Assembly: GCA_019454045.1 (NCBI GenBank)
Contig: SKCR01017720.1
Location: forward strand, 62,001-126,000
Reading direction: 5' to 3'
Origin: Zanthoxylum bungeanum
Lineage: Eukaryota > Streptophyta > Magnoliopsida > Sapindales > Rutaceae
DNA: 64,000 nucleotides
Made by a program: the position numbers and the translations under genes. Shown one piece after another: positions 1 through 11,932 of the stretch (the first letter of the stretch is position 1; every line of letters starts with the position of its first letter). The notes beneath the pieces were generated by a model that saw nothing but the letters and a program-made list of their open reading frames with translations, was not told where the DNA came from and made no database searches.

Positions 1-2582
1 ATGACATTTAGAAGTCACGTGTTTGACACAGTTTGCTAATCAATTATTTGCAATTGTTGTGAATAATTGAACGCAAATTATAAAGCTTAAGAAAGATAAA
101 CATGAAGAAAAATATTCGGTAAAATAAATAACTTAGAACTGTGCTTTATGAGATTTTATCATAAAAGTATTAGATGCTTGTTCCGTATGGTAAAGGATGG
201 TCTGATACGAGATCACACCACATATCCTTTTCCATTTAATGAATATTATATTCAGGTTGTGATTAAATCTAATTAACCGATGATTTTCATTGAACCACTA
301 ACTTATTAAACTAATACATTGGATGTATGTAGTTTAACGAATTAGGAATTGCCTAGATAGTTTTCTTTACCCCGTAACGTAGTTAATGATTTGTCATGAC
401 TTGGTTACGTGTTTCTATTAGAGAACATGTTGAACGTCTTGAATTGTTCAAGAACTGTCAATATGTTGCTAATGAAACTTGGATAGAATATTTTGAATTG
501 TTCAAAGATATTTTATCTGGAGTGTTGAAAACTATAAAATTCATAATGAGTCTTTGAGTTGTTCGAGGATGTTTGATTTGATCAAACAAATGAATTTATG
601 GTAATTAGTTCTAAGGATATTTAATGAATGTGATTCTTACTTAGTATTAAACTTCCACGATTCTATTGTGATGGAATTGGTCAGTGGGAGTTATCGAATC
701 TTATATGATTTGATTCGTTGATATTGAGAGTTACCGAATTAATTTTCAATGCTTTTGGGGTTATGCTCCAGTAACACTAATTCATCTCTTTCATTTAAGT
801 TCCATTTGTTTCTACAGTTACATATATGATATGTATACTAGAAAATTTGAATCTTAAAAAGTTTAAGATTTGAGACTTTCTTTTGTATAATTGTTATATA
901 ATTGAAAGTGCTTATGCCTCAGAGGTACGAGTGAGAAGTTTATCATTTATTCTATTTAATGGAATATTGTATTTTGTTTGATAGAATATCTTTTATACGA
1001 TCCCGAGTAATAGAATTGTTTTATTACTTGGTATGTTAACATTGGATGTTGACGATTGCAGAAAGGATTTGACTTAGTGAAGTCAAATGCGAGAATGATA
1101 AACTATGGAAATATATAATTAATAAGATGAAAATACCCTTAGACAACTTCCGTATAAGTACAATAGGATGTCAGAGTCATTTACAAAGTATAAGATACTT
1201 AATGATTCTGATGTTTTCTTATCGAAGAAAATTATCTTATGACTTATAGTGGGAGCGATATTTGATATCGATTTCGGAATTTATCATTGAACCATAGATT
1301 TAAGATTGTTTATTGCTTACTACGATCAAGTTTTGAACTTGATTAGGCTTTCGTTATGAATAGTTCATAAAATATGCAAATTGTTTGCGCAGCAAAAGCA
1401 TAGTGAGCTCGATGAAGGTTTGACCTTTATAGTATGACAGTCAGAAATGTTTTACTCAGTAGTCTATTGTAGATTCTGAGGGAACTTGTCTCTTGTCGCA
1501 CTGATTGAATAATTAAAGATCTGTTGGTTAATGTTGATATTAATCAGTGAATTTTGGCTAAAGAATGCAAAGTGGCGTTCTTGAGTGATTTCTTCGAATA
1601 AAGAATTCGTCGTGATTTCTTTGTTTGAAGAATTCGTTCTGGAATGGCCCTAGAGTTTGTATTCTGCTAAGATCACAGTTTGATATACTAGCTTGTAGAG
1701 CCTATTGTAGACTTAGATACGCTTTTTCGGAAATCTGTGATCTCTGATTTTGATATCAGTTAGATTGTCTGGTTTTATCGAAGTATAGAGAATACGTATT
1801 TGTTAGTAGGGTCAGTGGGAGCGTACAAATTTCTTTATAGTATTATATATCCTAAGTCCTCTTTTCTCTGTGTAAGTAGTGGGAGCAGTCTCTATTATAT
1901 TGGATATAAAGTTTTATATTAGATATAAAGCTGAGAGACTTGTGAGAAATTCCCATTAGTCGCATATTAGATACGATCTAATAAATGACACAGTAAGACT
2001 ATCTGTATGACAGTTAATATAACTGTTTGACTGTTAATGTGTCTTTTATATATATAGTATTCATCTTTCGTAAAGGATGATATCTTTGTCGAAAGATAGA
2101 TTGATTAGAATGTCTGGTCAATCTTATGCATCATTGGATGATGGCATAAAGAATATTATATTGTGTACGATTAAAGATATCAATTTAATCGTAATTGTTA
2201 CAAGTTATTTTGATATATTGTAGACCATATGATGGATCTTGAAACATGTTCTTTATGATCTCTGAGATATTAAGAACGAGTTTCTAATTCATGGAGAATT
2301 TAGTCTGCAACCATAAAGTCAGATTAGTTTTGATTCTAATCATGACATTAGATGGTCTATATCATAAAAGGTCAGAAAAGATGCAGTGGGAGTGTCACAG
2401 ATGATTCTACTAAATTAGTGGAATCAGTTGCAACTTATGAAATTTTGACTTATGAAGTTGCAAAGTGACCTTATAGATTAGAAGTCTTCGTATTAGTTTT
2501 GTGTTTGCGGTTGTCTTAATGTATCTGGATTTGATTTCTAAATACATAGACAACTCAGTAACTATAGCACAATACTGATATA
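1..2582 (+). mobile_element. Decayed Copia-derived (LARD-like) element, copy A, internal region
   Basis: No credible ORF is present, but the stretch aligns over its whole length with the reverse complement of about 58.9-61.8 kb. Blocks around 1200-1400 match 60300-60480 almost base for base. Short echoes of Copia reverse transcriptase/RNase H DNA survive: around 2080-2150 it resembles the coding stretch at 43660-43730, and around 1800 the sequence GTCAGTGGGAGCG resembles that near 43385. The interior continues at 6184 after a hAT insertion and ends at a polypurine tract at 6395-6408. I read it as the interior of a non-autonomous Copia relative whose gag-pol has been lost; that its non-coding interior is shared with copy C suggests mobilisation in that state. 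Confidence 0.75.
2575..2582. repeat. Left 8-bp target-site duplication of hAT insertion (CTGATATA)
   Basis: CTGATATA here is repeated exactly at 6176-6183. The empty-site sequence ...ATACTGATATAGC... can be read in the homologous copy C (reverse strand, about 59130), which confirms a single target copy before insertion. Eight base pairs is the hAT hallmark. Confidence 0.9.
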
Positions 2583-2785
2583 CAATGTTTAAAAATACGG
2601 TGCGGCGCCTCGAGGCGGCCGGCCATTGAGGCGCGAGGGGGCGCCTCAATGCGGAAATCGGGAAAATAATAAAAAATACATTAATTTCTTCATAATTCAT
2701 AGTATGTTAAAAAAACTATTGATAAGTAATCCAAATTACATTACTTTCTTCATAATACATAGTTTGTTCAAAAAATTATTGATAA

Positions 2786-5315
2786 CTAATCCTTAAACAA
2801 GCTATCAGTGGTGTCTAGCGGCATGAAACTTGGGTCAAAATCTCTGTCATCATCAGATGGGTCATCATCGAAAGAACCCCCTTCACTTGTAGTGTCTTCA
2901 TCCACTAATTGTGGAGCTTTCCCTTTCCCTAACAAATAACATAAAGTCGTATTATTTTTAAATTTGATTACATAAGTTGCATTATTTGTACAAGATTAAC
3001 TTACTTTAGTCTCTGCTCCTTTTTTGTGCAGGTGCTCTACTGTCACTCGGTTGTTCAATAGAAGTATTCTCCACAAAGCTTTCTTCAGCCACCCACTCAT
3101 CATCAGAAGGCAACTCATCCTCAATCAAAAGATCATCAACCGATTGAAATGAATGTTTTTTCATGTATTTTTGCTTCAATCGCCTATTGTACATTATGTA
3201 TACTAATGAGTTCAATTTCTCGGTGGATAATCTATTTCTCTTCTTTGTATGAATCTACAATTTATTTATTCAAATTATCAGAAGTTGAATAAAGTAAGTA
3301 TTCACAAAACACTAGTTATTATTAGATCATACCATATTAAATGCACTCCAATTGCGTTCACACCCCGAGGATGAGCATGTTAGACTTAAAATCTTTATTG
3401 CTAAAGATTGCAGTTGAGGAGCTTCACCGCCGAATGCTCTCCACCAGTCAGCTACAATAAGATTGAATATACACTTTCAAAATTCATATAATATCTTATA
3501 GTTAATAATTACACAAAAGTGATAATTCACATACCAGGACTACGATTGAAGACGGTTTGTTTGGCCATACTGGTGCCAAATAATCCTTGCTTATTTAGAA
3601 AGGCATCTGATTGTATATATGCCGCACATTGATCATCGGGATTAGGCAACAGTTTCTCCAAGCATATAAGATACCCACGCCTAATCTTCGGATGCTGGGA
3701 AGGAGGAGTGCTTGCATACTGGATATGAGGATTCAAAAAATAAGCAGCTCCATGCAATTGACGGTGCAACTGAGACTCCCACCTATCATCAATTATTTTC
3801 CATATCTCCTTGTATGCACCAGGCTCATTTCCCAAATTTTTTGCTATCTCCTCTTTTGCCCTATCCATGGCACCATATATAAATCCCATACAAGGATATT
3901 TTTCGCCATCTGTCATCCGCAACACATGAACTAAAGGTTTGGTTGTTTTCAATGCATAAGCAACACAAGTCCAAAACCTATCATTAAAAATTACTTTTTT
4001 TGCATCTTTCCCTTCAGACTTCTTGGAGAAAGTAAGTTCATTCCACTCTTTTGAAGTAAACATTTGCTCCAAGGAATCCTTCAAACCATACATGCTTTCT
4101 AATGTTAAGAAAGCGGTTGCAAACCTTGTCGGTGCGGGGCGAACTAAATCCTTCTTTGCGAAACTTCTCATCAAAGCCAACACCGCTCCATGATTATAAA
4201 TGAAATTACTAACCTGTTAAATGAAATTAACAATCATGAATTAATGATGTCAAATAAGAAGATATTTAATAAAGTATGTTGCGGTAGCTTTCTAATATTT
4301 TTACCTTTTTTGCCTTAAACAATGCATTTTTATGTCGAGGTAGCTTCCCAATATCTTCAAGGATTAAATCAATACAATGCACCGCACACGGCGTCCACCA
4401 CAATCGTTTCCTCTTTTGCATTAAAAGTTCACCTGCTTTCTTATAATTTGATGCATTATCTGTAATGACTTGAATGACATTATCTTCGCCTACTTCTTCA
4501 ATAACATCATCAAGCATGTTGAACAATAAATTTGCATCCTTCACCACATCGCTAACATCCACAGATTTCAGAAAAATTGTTCCAAAAGGATTGTTCACAA
4601 GGAAGTTTATCAATTGTCTTCCTCTTATATCCTTCCACCCATCTGACATAATGCTAACCCTTGTTTGGCTCCATGTTTTCTTTACTTCATCAACAACTTC
4701 TCTAGTATTGTCTAACTTCTTATTTAGTATAGTTGTTGATAACTCATATGCTGTCGGCGGTTTTAGTCCACGGCCAAAATTTCCAATTGATCGCACCATA
4801 TTAACAAAATGATGGACTATTAGCAACATTAAAGGCAATGCCATTCTCATAAAAAAACCTACCAATATCTTGTATCGTCTGATTACGAAGATCTTGAACA
4901 CTTCCTTGTGAGGGTTGTACCGCATTGTCCGCCAATTCTCCCTCTTCAAGATGAACCACAAATCTATCCATTGGCCCTCTAATTGTTCTCTGCGATATAC
5001 TATTTGAACTACCAAAAGAAGTGCGGTGCAGGGTTGCACCTTCATCAATCTGTTCTTCTCGATAAAGTTGTGCAACCTTTTTTGTATCTTGTTTTTTCTT
5101 CATATATTCTTTCATCTCAGATTGCACTTCTGGAGGAACCATCGAACATGACGCAACATTACCCCTTATACCCGCAGATGTTCTTTCATTCTGTATACAC
5201 CCCCTTTGATTGTCCTTGTGCAAAAATGACATTCAATATACTTATATGAACCTTTTCCATCGTCCACAGTAACTTCATGCCCGTACTTCCAGGCCGGATC
5301 TGTTCGATTCGACAT
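2786..5315 (-). pseudogene. hAT transposase, frameshifted, multi-exon
   Basis: Minus-strand gene starting at 5315 (MSNRTDPAWKYG...). In order: a BED zinc-finger start (W, then CHFC, then RMKEHL); a DUF659-type core with SDGWKD, then TDNASNYKKAGELL and the CAVHCIDLILEDIGKLP block (about 4330-4700); a conserved second exon (about 3537-4211); the C-terminal hAT dimerisation block (about 3333-3452, with SSSGCERNWSAFNM); a basic/acidic tail (3006-3235); and a last exon ending at a stop at 2786-2788. GT/AG introns can be seen between these blocks. Two one-base frameshifts, at about 5180 (just after the BED histidine) and about 4805 (in a T run), break the reading frame. The family cuts and pastes DNA in the nucleus; this copy is probably dead, but its ends look intact enough to be moved by a relative. 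Confidence 0.85.
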
Positions 5316-5812
5316 TTTACTGAAAAACAACACAATATGAGTATAATGCATTCGGTTGTTTATTAATATAACTTCAATTCAATTCAATTCTTACAATTCA
5401 ACCAAGTCAATTCTTACAATTCAATTCTTACACTTACAGTATACCAATTCACTTCAATTCAGCAGCGTTGAGCAACATTTCAGCAGGTTTTTTTTTTCAT
5501 TTTGCAGGAAGTAATGAAAACAACAAAAAAATAACAAAATATAAACATTGGACGAGCAATTAATTCAGCTAGGGTGGTCAGAATTCTTGCGCCTACTTCA
5601 CAGTGAATCAAACTGAGAATACAAATGAGTAATTTTACAAATGAATCCAATCTCTTGAACGATCATTAATCATCCAACATGCATAATCAAGCAGCGTTGA
5701 TACTTGGACATAACAAATAAATAACAAAAAAAAAAACTTGAAAGCTTACGAGAACAGAGAGAAGTGCGACGAGAGAGAAGTACCGAGAAGAGAGCAGCAG
5801 GAGAGGCGAATT

Positions 5813-5915
5813 GAAGCAGTGCGACGAGAACTCAGAAAATTGAAGCAGTGCGACGAGAACTCAGAAAATTGAAGCAGTGCGACGAGAACTCAGAAAATCG
5901 AAGCAGTGTGACGAG
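5813..5915. repeat. 29-bp tandem repeat, about 3.5 units
   Basis: Units start at 5813, 5842, 5871 and 5900, each beginning GAAGCAGTGCGACGAGAACT. The third and fourth units differ by a few bases. It lies in the untranslated 5' region of the minus-strand transposase, near the hAT right end. Confidence 0.9.
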
Positions 5916-6036
5916 GGAGAAGTGACGAGGAGGATGAAACCCTAACGCGATTTGAGATTTTTTTTTTCGTTTTATCGACTGAAACGACGACCAAAACGTC
6001 GTCGTTTCACTGCAGGAATAAAAAAAATAAAAAAAG

Positions 6037-6076
6037 GCCTTCTGCTGGTGAGGCGGCCGCCTCACCAGCAGAAGGC
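6037..6076. repeat. 40-bp perfect palindrome in hAT subterminal region
   Basis: Twenty bases on each side of 6056/6057 are exactly reverse complementary, centred on AGGCGGCCGCCT. It would form a cruciform or a loop-free hairpin. Confidence 0.9.
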
Positions 6077-6086
6077 GGCCGTTTCG

Positions 6087-6167
6087 AAAAAACCGCATAA
6101 AGCGGCCGCCTCGGCGCACCATCGCCGCGAGGCGGCGCCTCGAGGCGGCCGCTTTATGCGGTTTTTT
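6087..6167. repeat. 27-bp perfect inverted repeat at hAT right end
   Basis: The arm 6087-6113 (AAAAAACCGCATAAAGCGG...) is the exact reverse complement of 6141-6167, separated by a GC-rich spacer of 27 bases. The outer arm overlaps the terminal inverted repeat, so one hAT end can fold on itself. Confidence 0.9.
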
Positions 6168-6183
6168 AAACAATGCTGATATA

Positions 6184-6408
6184 GCATCTGAGTCATATTG
6201 ATGTGGAATTTGGATTCTACAAAATATGAATGATGCTGGCTTAGGAAAACAGTTGGGTTTGTTGGACAGACTCGATTTGATAAAGCAAGCTTACTTGTTG
6301 TTGCCTACCTCTTGAGTGCTGGTGAGCTCTTGAGGGCCATGAGTATGCGATACACATTGAGATGTGTATATGATACCATGGATTAGCACTAGAGCAAGTG
6401 GGAGAAAT
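6184..6408 (+). mobile_element. Copy A interior, 3' end, with polypurine tract
   Basis: Continues the copy A interior after the hAT insertion and matches the reverse strand of about 58901-59130. It ends in CAAGTGGGAGAAAT (6395-6408), the Copia-type polypurine tract used to prime plus-strand DNA, directly before the LTR start TGTTAGGG. Confidence 0.8.
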
Positions 6409-8850
6409 TGTTAGGGTTGGTGCTCCAAGTGCCAATCTGGATCGTATTTATGTCCGATTCATAAATACGAGCGATTCAATTTTCCATAATATTATTAATT
6501 TTACTGGTAGCACCCTTGTCTTTTATACATTTATTCGATCTAATCTCAATTAGATTGAAACTGAATCTGATACAGTGATACTTGTATATTAGACAAAGAC
6601 CATATGATTTACAGTATAGTGCGCAGTTACAACGTAGTTTGTAATTGACATTGGGAAGCGCACTATTAGTTGTATATCCTTAAATAAAGTTCCTGGTCAA
6701 GATTTGCTAACATGGGTCGGTTAGTAAAATCTGCTGAGACCAGTACATGTCGTATATCGTGACTTGGTCCGATGGTTTATCCCAGTGAACCATGAGTCTC
6801 AGGAGACTCGTATAGACATGTAGGTGTTTATTTGATAAGACATTGAACGACTCACCGAAGGTTTCCTAATAGATAGTACACCAACGTCAATAGGAACCTT
6901 CTCGAGTTGAGCGAGCATAGTGGTCCTTCGACTTGAGATACCACTGTAGATATATGAGTTATCCTCCACACTTTGATGGCAGTCACGTCAACGATCTAGT
7001 CATCATCAGACCTCCGCCTGTTCGTTGGGTGTGGACTGATGCTCATGATATCCTGTGCGTATCAAGATATGATCCGTCAGTCCTGTGTACAGGGCATAGG
7101 CATCCAGCACGTGTTTACGATCTAGTAAATCCATGGCCGTGGTATAACTTCGGAAATCAGTTCCGAGTGTTATTTCGTGATCGTAAATTGAAAGTCGATT
7201 GTATTATATCGAACGGATTTGACGTTCTCATCTATATCCCAGGTATAATACGGATGGTCTGTGACGGAGGGATTATACGTATGCTATGACCTCGGCTTGT
7301 ATAGTTTAGCGAGATTATCTGTGGTCGTCATAATCCATGAGTGGGTGAATTATGGACATGAAATTGGATTTCGTGACGGATAAACCTAAACTTAGAGAGT
7401 CTCGCTAATAAAGAATACTCGTAGAGCACTAGGGCATTTTATTATGGATAATATTATTATTCGTAATGTTACACATGCTGTGGTATTTTAGTATTTAATG
7501 TGTATGTGTATATGATACATAATTTGATTAGATACACATTAATATTTATTGAAAAATAACATTTGTACATGTAAATTAATTAATTGAATAATTGTTATTT
7601 GATTAATTAATTATACAAATGACTAATTAAAGTTTACATGTGTGTGATGTTATTTAGTTATTTTTATATTTGTCACATTTTAATTAATTGATATGATTAA
7701 TTTAATTAATTAAATTGTTTAATTAATTAAAGAATATAAGCTTATATGGATAAGTATATGGTGTGGCAAAATTTAGTCCATATATTAAAAACATATGTGG
7801 ATTCTTTATAGGTAATAATAAAATACCCTTCTTTTGGCATTGTCTCTCTCTCTCGAAAAAAAAAAAAAAAAAATTGAAAATGGGATTTTGAAGAAAATTG
7901 ATTTTCATTTTTTCATTTTTAGCTTCTGTCATTTTCGAAGCTGAAGTATACATATATGAAAGTGTTTCATATATTTTTTCAAGCTTTAAAATTGCCTTTT
8001 GACCATTATTTTGAAAAACAAAAATGGCATGCAGACTTAGCAAATTTGTTTTGGCTGATCGGTTGGCCCTTTGTTCAAAAATGGCTTTCAGCCATGTGCT
8101 GCACAGATCGCCATAATGTCAATTTGCGAAATGGAGAGAGAGAATGGTTGTCTTCCATTCGATGGAACAACTAAGCCATTTGAGCGTTTGAGATGCTTCT
8201 CGTATTGGCTTGTTGCTTGTATCTTTGAAATGGTTTCAAGTTTAATCAATTTGGGGCTTTTCTCTTGGATGAGCAAGATAACAAAATGGGAGCATAAATC
8301 ACTTCAATTGGAGCTTAAACTATGAAAAGTGGAGGAGTTAAGGTAAATCCTTAACTTGTTGTGTTGAAAATTGTTTCAATTTGTTCCAATTGATTTACAT
8401 ATGATGTAGTCAAGGTTTATGCTTATTTGTTTGTTTTTGCTTGTGAGAAAAACTAATTGATTATTTTATGATAGGCATAGCATGTGTAAATAAATTGGGT
8501 AATTAATGTAATTGACCCAATTAGGGTATTGGATACTCATATTGCCATTCTAGAGTTATATTAGCTACTCATAAGTGACCTAGAATTGTTTTAGAGTAAC
8601 TTTATGGTGGGACTCAATGAATTGATTAAATTGGATTTGGTTATGGATATGAATTGAATTGATTTGAGAATTAATTTGATTAATTTGTAATTAATTCAAT
8701 TTGGCTTAATTTATGAAATTGAGTTGTTGTGGATGTAATTGGATGTATAATAATGCGTAAGAAAATTTTCTACAATTTTCGGAAATGTTTCGGAAGTGTT
8801 TGAGAATTTTCTGTAAAATCACATTAAAAAAAAAAAAAATTGTAATTTGG
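6409..8850 (+). mobile_element. LTR of copy A (LARD-like Copia), shared with a second element start
   Basis: Starts TGTTAGGGTTGGTGCTCC directly after the polypurine tract; LTRs at 18804 (plus) and 58900 (minus) start the same way. It matches copy C's LTR closely over the first several hundred bases. The right end is not sharp: no clear primer site is visible and the boundary lies somewhere near the A-runs at 8820-8840. Short ORFs inside are not supported as genes. The A run at 7858-7874 is a simple repeat. Confidence 0.7.
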
Positions 8851-8869
8851 TGAAATTATGATACTTATG

Positions 8870-9949
8870 AATGTCATAAGAGATTGGGGCAAAATACGGA
8901 TTATAATTGGTATACGATATCTTATTTATCGAGACTGTTAAAAGTTTTAAAAGTCATTTTTACACCGGTAGCTTGAGTTTGTCATTGACAAGTGAAGCCT
9001 TGATACGCCTCCCTGTGAACGTGCCAAAGCTGTCACAGCGAGAAACGGTCAGGACCGAAACCAGGAGTCACTGGAGAGTGATTGACAAAGAGTTGGCTAC
9101 CTAATGAATATACGTAGGCAAGATCGTGCCAAAGCTGTGAGTCGAAATATATTCATGGGATCCTACTTTCACTAGGAATTCGATTTAATTATTGAATTCC
9201 CGTTGTCCGTTGGGGATTACGGTATTACGTAAAGTAGTGGGAGACACTGCTGAGTTAAAAAATCCATAACTTAAGCAGTGTGTAATTTTATGGAAAATTC
9301 TGTTTTTTTCCTTTCATTCTATATTGTTTATAGATTTATGTTTCTAATCCACTGCATAGTATATTACTTGAATATATAGGTTTTCTGACTTAACTTATGG
9401 TTGCGAAGTTCTAGAATAGGTTCTAGAACGACGGTAGACTTAGATATAGTTAGATTAGTTAAACCATCGGGAACTGTTGTTCCGATTTTCTTGAAAATCA
9501 AGATGGTTTGTGACTTAGTTTCTAAGTCACGATTAGGTAATCTAAATAGATATCTGATTTAGGATATAATAGTCTAGTTAGAACTGTTTTTTATGCAGTA
9601 AGAATTGACACGAATCAGTTCTTGTCTCGAGATTCTTGAATGCATTAGAAAACCCCTTAAGTATTTGTTTATCTTTTAATGGCCTTTCTTCGCTTTTAAT
9701 GACATTTAGAAGTCACGTGTTTGACACAGTTTGCTAATCAATTATTTGCAATTGTTGTGAATAATTGAACGCAAATTATAAAGCTTAAGAAAGATAAACA
9801 TGAAGAAAAATATTCGGTAAAATAAATAACTTAGAACTGTGCTTTATGAGATTTTATCATAAAAGTATTAGATGCTTGTTCCGTATGGTAAATGATGGTC
9901 TGATACGAGATCACACCACATATCCTTTTCCATTTAATGAATATTATAT
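8870..9949 (+). mobile_element. Leader of a second LARD-like element (copy B), truncated
   Basis: Untranslated leader like that of copy C (reverse 61840-62700) and copy D (21420-21860). It contains GAACGTGCCAAAGCTGTCAC near 9020 and GATCGTGCCAAAGCTGTGAG near 9123, then a GGGGATTACGGTATTACG block. From 9699 to 9949 it repeats window bases 1-251 with a single difference (195 versus 9893), then breaks off at 9949/9950. An LTR followed by leader, after already serving as a 3' LTR, means one LTR is shared by two tandem element copies. Confidence 0.75.
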
Positions 9950-10003
9950 CAGATAATATGGTAATTTACCATTTTTTTTCGTGTGTGTGTGTTATCATGC
10001 CAG

Positions 10004-11932
10004 GTGTTCAATCCACAGCCTGCGACTCCCATAAGTTTGGCTATCGCAAATCAAATCGCGAAGGCACTTGTAAATGTTCACAAGCAGACTACACAGCAAG
10101 GAAAACTGCTTCAGCTGTTGATAATTATTTTACCTGATAGTACTGGCTCATACGGTGAGTAGTAACATCCATGATTTTGTATGTGTATTTATGTATATGT
10201 GTGTGTGTGTATTCTCTCCGTCAGATTTAGTTCTGTTATACATAATCTGCCTCCTACTTGCAGGGAGAATTAAGCGAGTTGTGAAACGAAACTTGGGATT
10301 GTTTCACAATGCTGTCAACCTAAGCAGGCGTCAAAGCTCCATATGCAGTATTTTAAAAATGTGGCTCTTAAAATCAATGTGAAGGTTTGGCTTGCCCCCA
10401 TTTTTGGCCTATTTATTATTAATGGTTAATGCTAGGGTTAGTTGGAATGGAAAGCATGCTAGGGTTAGTCGAATTGACTGTGACAAGTTGTGGCCTCAAT
10501 GGACTGGCCGGAGATAACCAAGTACAGAGGACTTGTCCCTGCTCAGTCGCACCCTGAGGAAATTATCCAAGATCTCTATAAATCTTTTCAAAATCCTCAG
10601 AGGGGTTTAGTTCATGGAGGACTGATCAGGTTAGAAGTAGACATGGAAACACATTTCAGGTGCATTAATTAGCAGAAACTTAATTCTTCTGTTTGTCTTT
10701 TACAGGGAGCTATTAATTGCTTTTTGAAGATCAACTGTGTTTAAACCTCACAGGATTATTTTCTTCCGGTAATTGTTGTTCAGTTGTGAACATTAATTAT
10801 GATTGCTGGAACATTGCCTGATATTGTTTCATTTGCGTTCCAGAGATGGTGTTAGTGAATGGCAGTTTAGTCAGGTTTTGCTGCATGAAATGAGTGCCAT
10901 CCAGTAGGTAATTCTATTCTGTTTTGAGCTTGAAGGTATCTACCTGGTTGTAGCGATCAAAAAATTACGTTCTTGGATTGTCACATGAAGGAGAGCCTTT
11001 GTAGATTATAATGCGGATGACATGATAATGTGAATATTGAAAATTTCATACATTGATGCTAGAACCGGCTGGGTTGAGTATAATAGTGTCCAGTTGAATG
11101 GTTGTGTAGTGGGTGTTTTATGGATCCATTAACATATTAATAAGTATCTGAACGTGAAGTGTATTAAGAATTCACAAAGTTCGGAAGTTAATACGATTGT
11201 CGTGTTCAAAGGGATTTCAATTACTAACTTCAGTTATTGTCTTTATGAAGCTTTGCTGTAACATGCTAATTCCAGGCGTGTGCCTCACTTGAGGAGGGCT
11301 ATATGCCACCATTTACATTTGTTGTGGTGCAGAAAAGACATCATACTCGCCTTTTGTCCTGCTGATTACAATAAATGAGATCTGATGGATAGGAGTGGCA
11401 ATATTATACCAGGTTCCAATCTTGCTTGGTGTAATTAATCTGTAATTTTTTTTCCTATTTTCTTCTCGACAATGGCTGGGAACCATGTTTGCTTAACCTT
11501 TTCTTTGATGGATGTTTTTGGTATGCCCTTGTGTTAGGAACTGTTGTTGATACCCACATTTGTCACCCTACAGAGTTCGATTTTTACCTTAATAGCCATG
11601 CCGGAATTCAGGTAAACATAACTTAACTCTCTCAAGCCAACTTTGTCTAGCCAAAGAATTTTACAATGTAATCTATTTTCCCAAGATGTGATGTGACTAA
11701 TTAAGTTGTTTATTCAGGGAACTAGTCGGCCAACACACTACCATGTGATATATGATGAGAACAATTTCACTGCAGATGGCTTGCAAGTGTTGACAAATAA
11801 CTAGTGTTACACGTAATGTGTTTTACCTTCTTTGTAACTGGATTTTATATTGCATTGTTGAAGAACTTAACCATAGGTTTTAACTTTATGGCATTTTCAG
11901 GTATGCAAGGTGCACTAGATTGGTATCCATAG
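10004..11932 (+). pseudogene. ARGONAUTE pseudogene (AGO5-like, AGO1/5/10 clade), PIWI part
   Basis: Exons with GT/AG introns encode recognisable AGO segments. 10004-10154: VFNPQP... to LLQLLIIILPDSTGSY (MID). 10264-10384: RIKRV... ending KINVK after frameshifts. 10485-10629: [18 protein letters not shown] to GGLIR. 10706-10768: ELLIAF..., shifted. 10844-10907: DGVSEWQFSQVLLHEM, then a stop. 11276-11412: [12 protein letters not shown] to QKRHHTRL, shifted. 11538-11611: [18 protein letters not shown]. 11718-11812: [21 protein letters not shown], with a stop. 11901-11932: YARCTRLVSI. The exon that should lie between 10384 and 10485, holding the first catalytic Asp (GADVTHP block), is missing; the second Asp (DGVSE) and the His (HYHV) remain. 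The N, PAZ and C-terminal parts are absent. AGO proteins bind small RNAs for silencing; this copy cannot encode one. The AGO5 assignment rests on remembered family sequence and is less certain than the AGO call. Confidence 0.9.

Larger units (their letters stand above)
2583..6175 (-). mobile_element. hAT transposon inserted in copy A
   Basis: The ends are CAATGTTTAAAAA (left) and, reversed, CATTGTTTAAAAA (right), giving imperfect terminal inverted repeats flanked by the 8-bp duplication CTGATATA. Both subterminal regions are GC-rich with GGCGCCTCGAGGCGGCC palindromes, unlike the AT-rich surroundings. The body encodes a broken hAT transposase on the minus strand (2786-5315). The right subterminal side also holds a 29-bp tandem repeat (5813-5915) and two strong hairpins (6037-6076, 6087-6167). 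Empty-site comparison with copy C supports the exact boundaries. Confidence 0.9.

Noticed and set aside
5832..6179. ORFs of 75-113 codons on both strands at the hAT right end
   Set aside because: They translate the hAT subterminal palindromes and tandem repeat; symmetric open frames on both strands reflect the inverted repeats.
10004..11932. Possibility of a working ARGONAUTE gene
   Set aside because: Missing catalytic exon, in-frame stops (10903-10907 region and in 11718-11812), frameshifts, and no N-terminal, PAZ or C-terminal coding parts.
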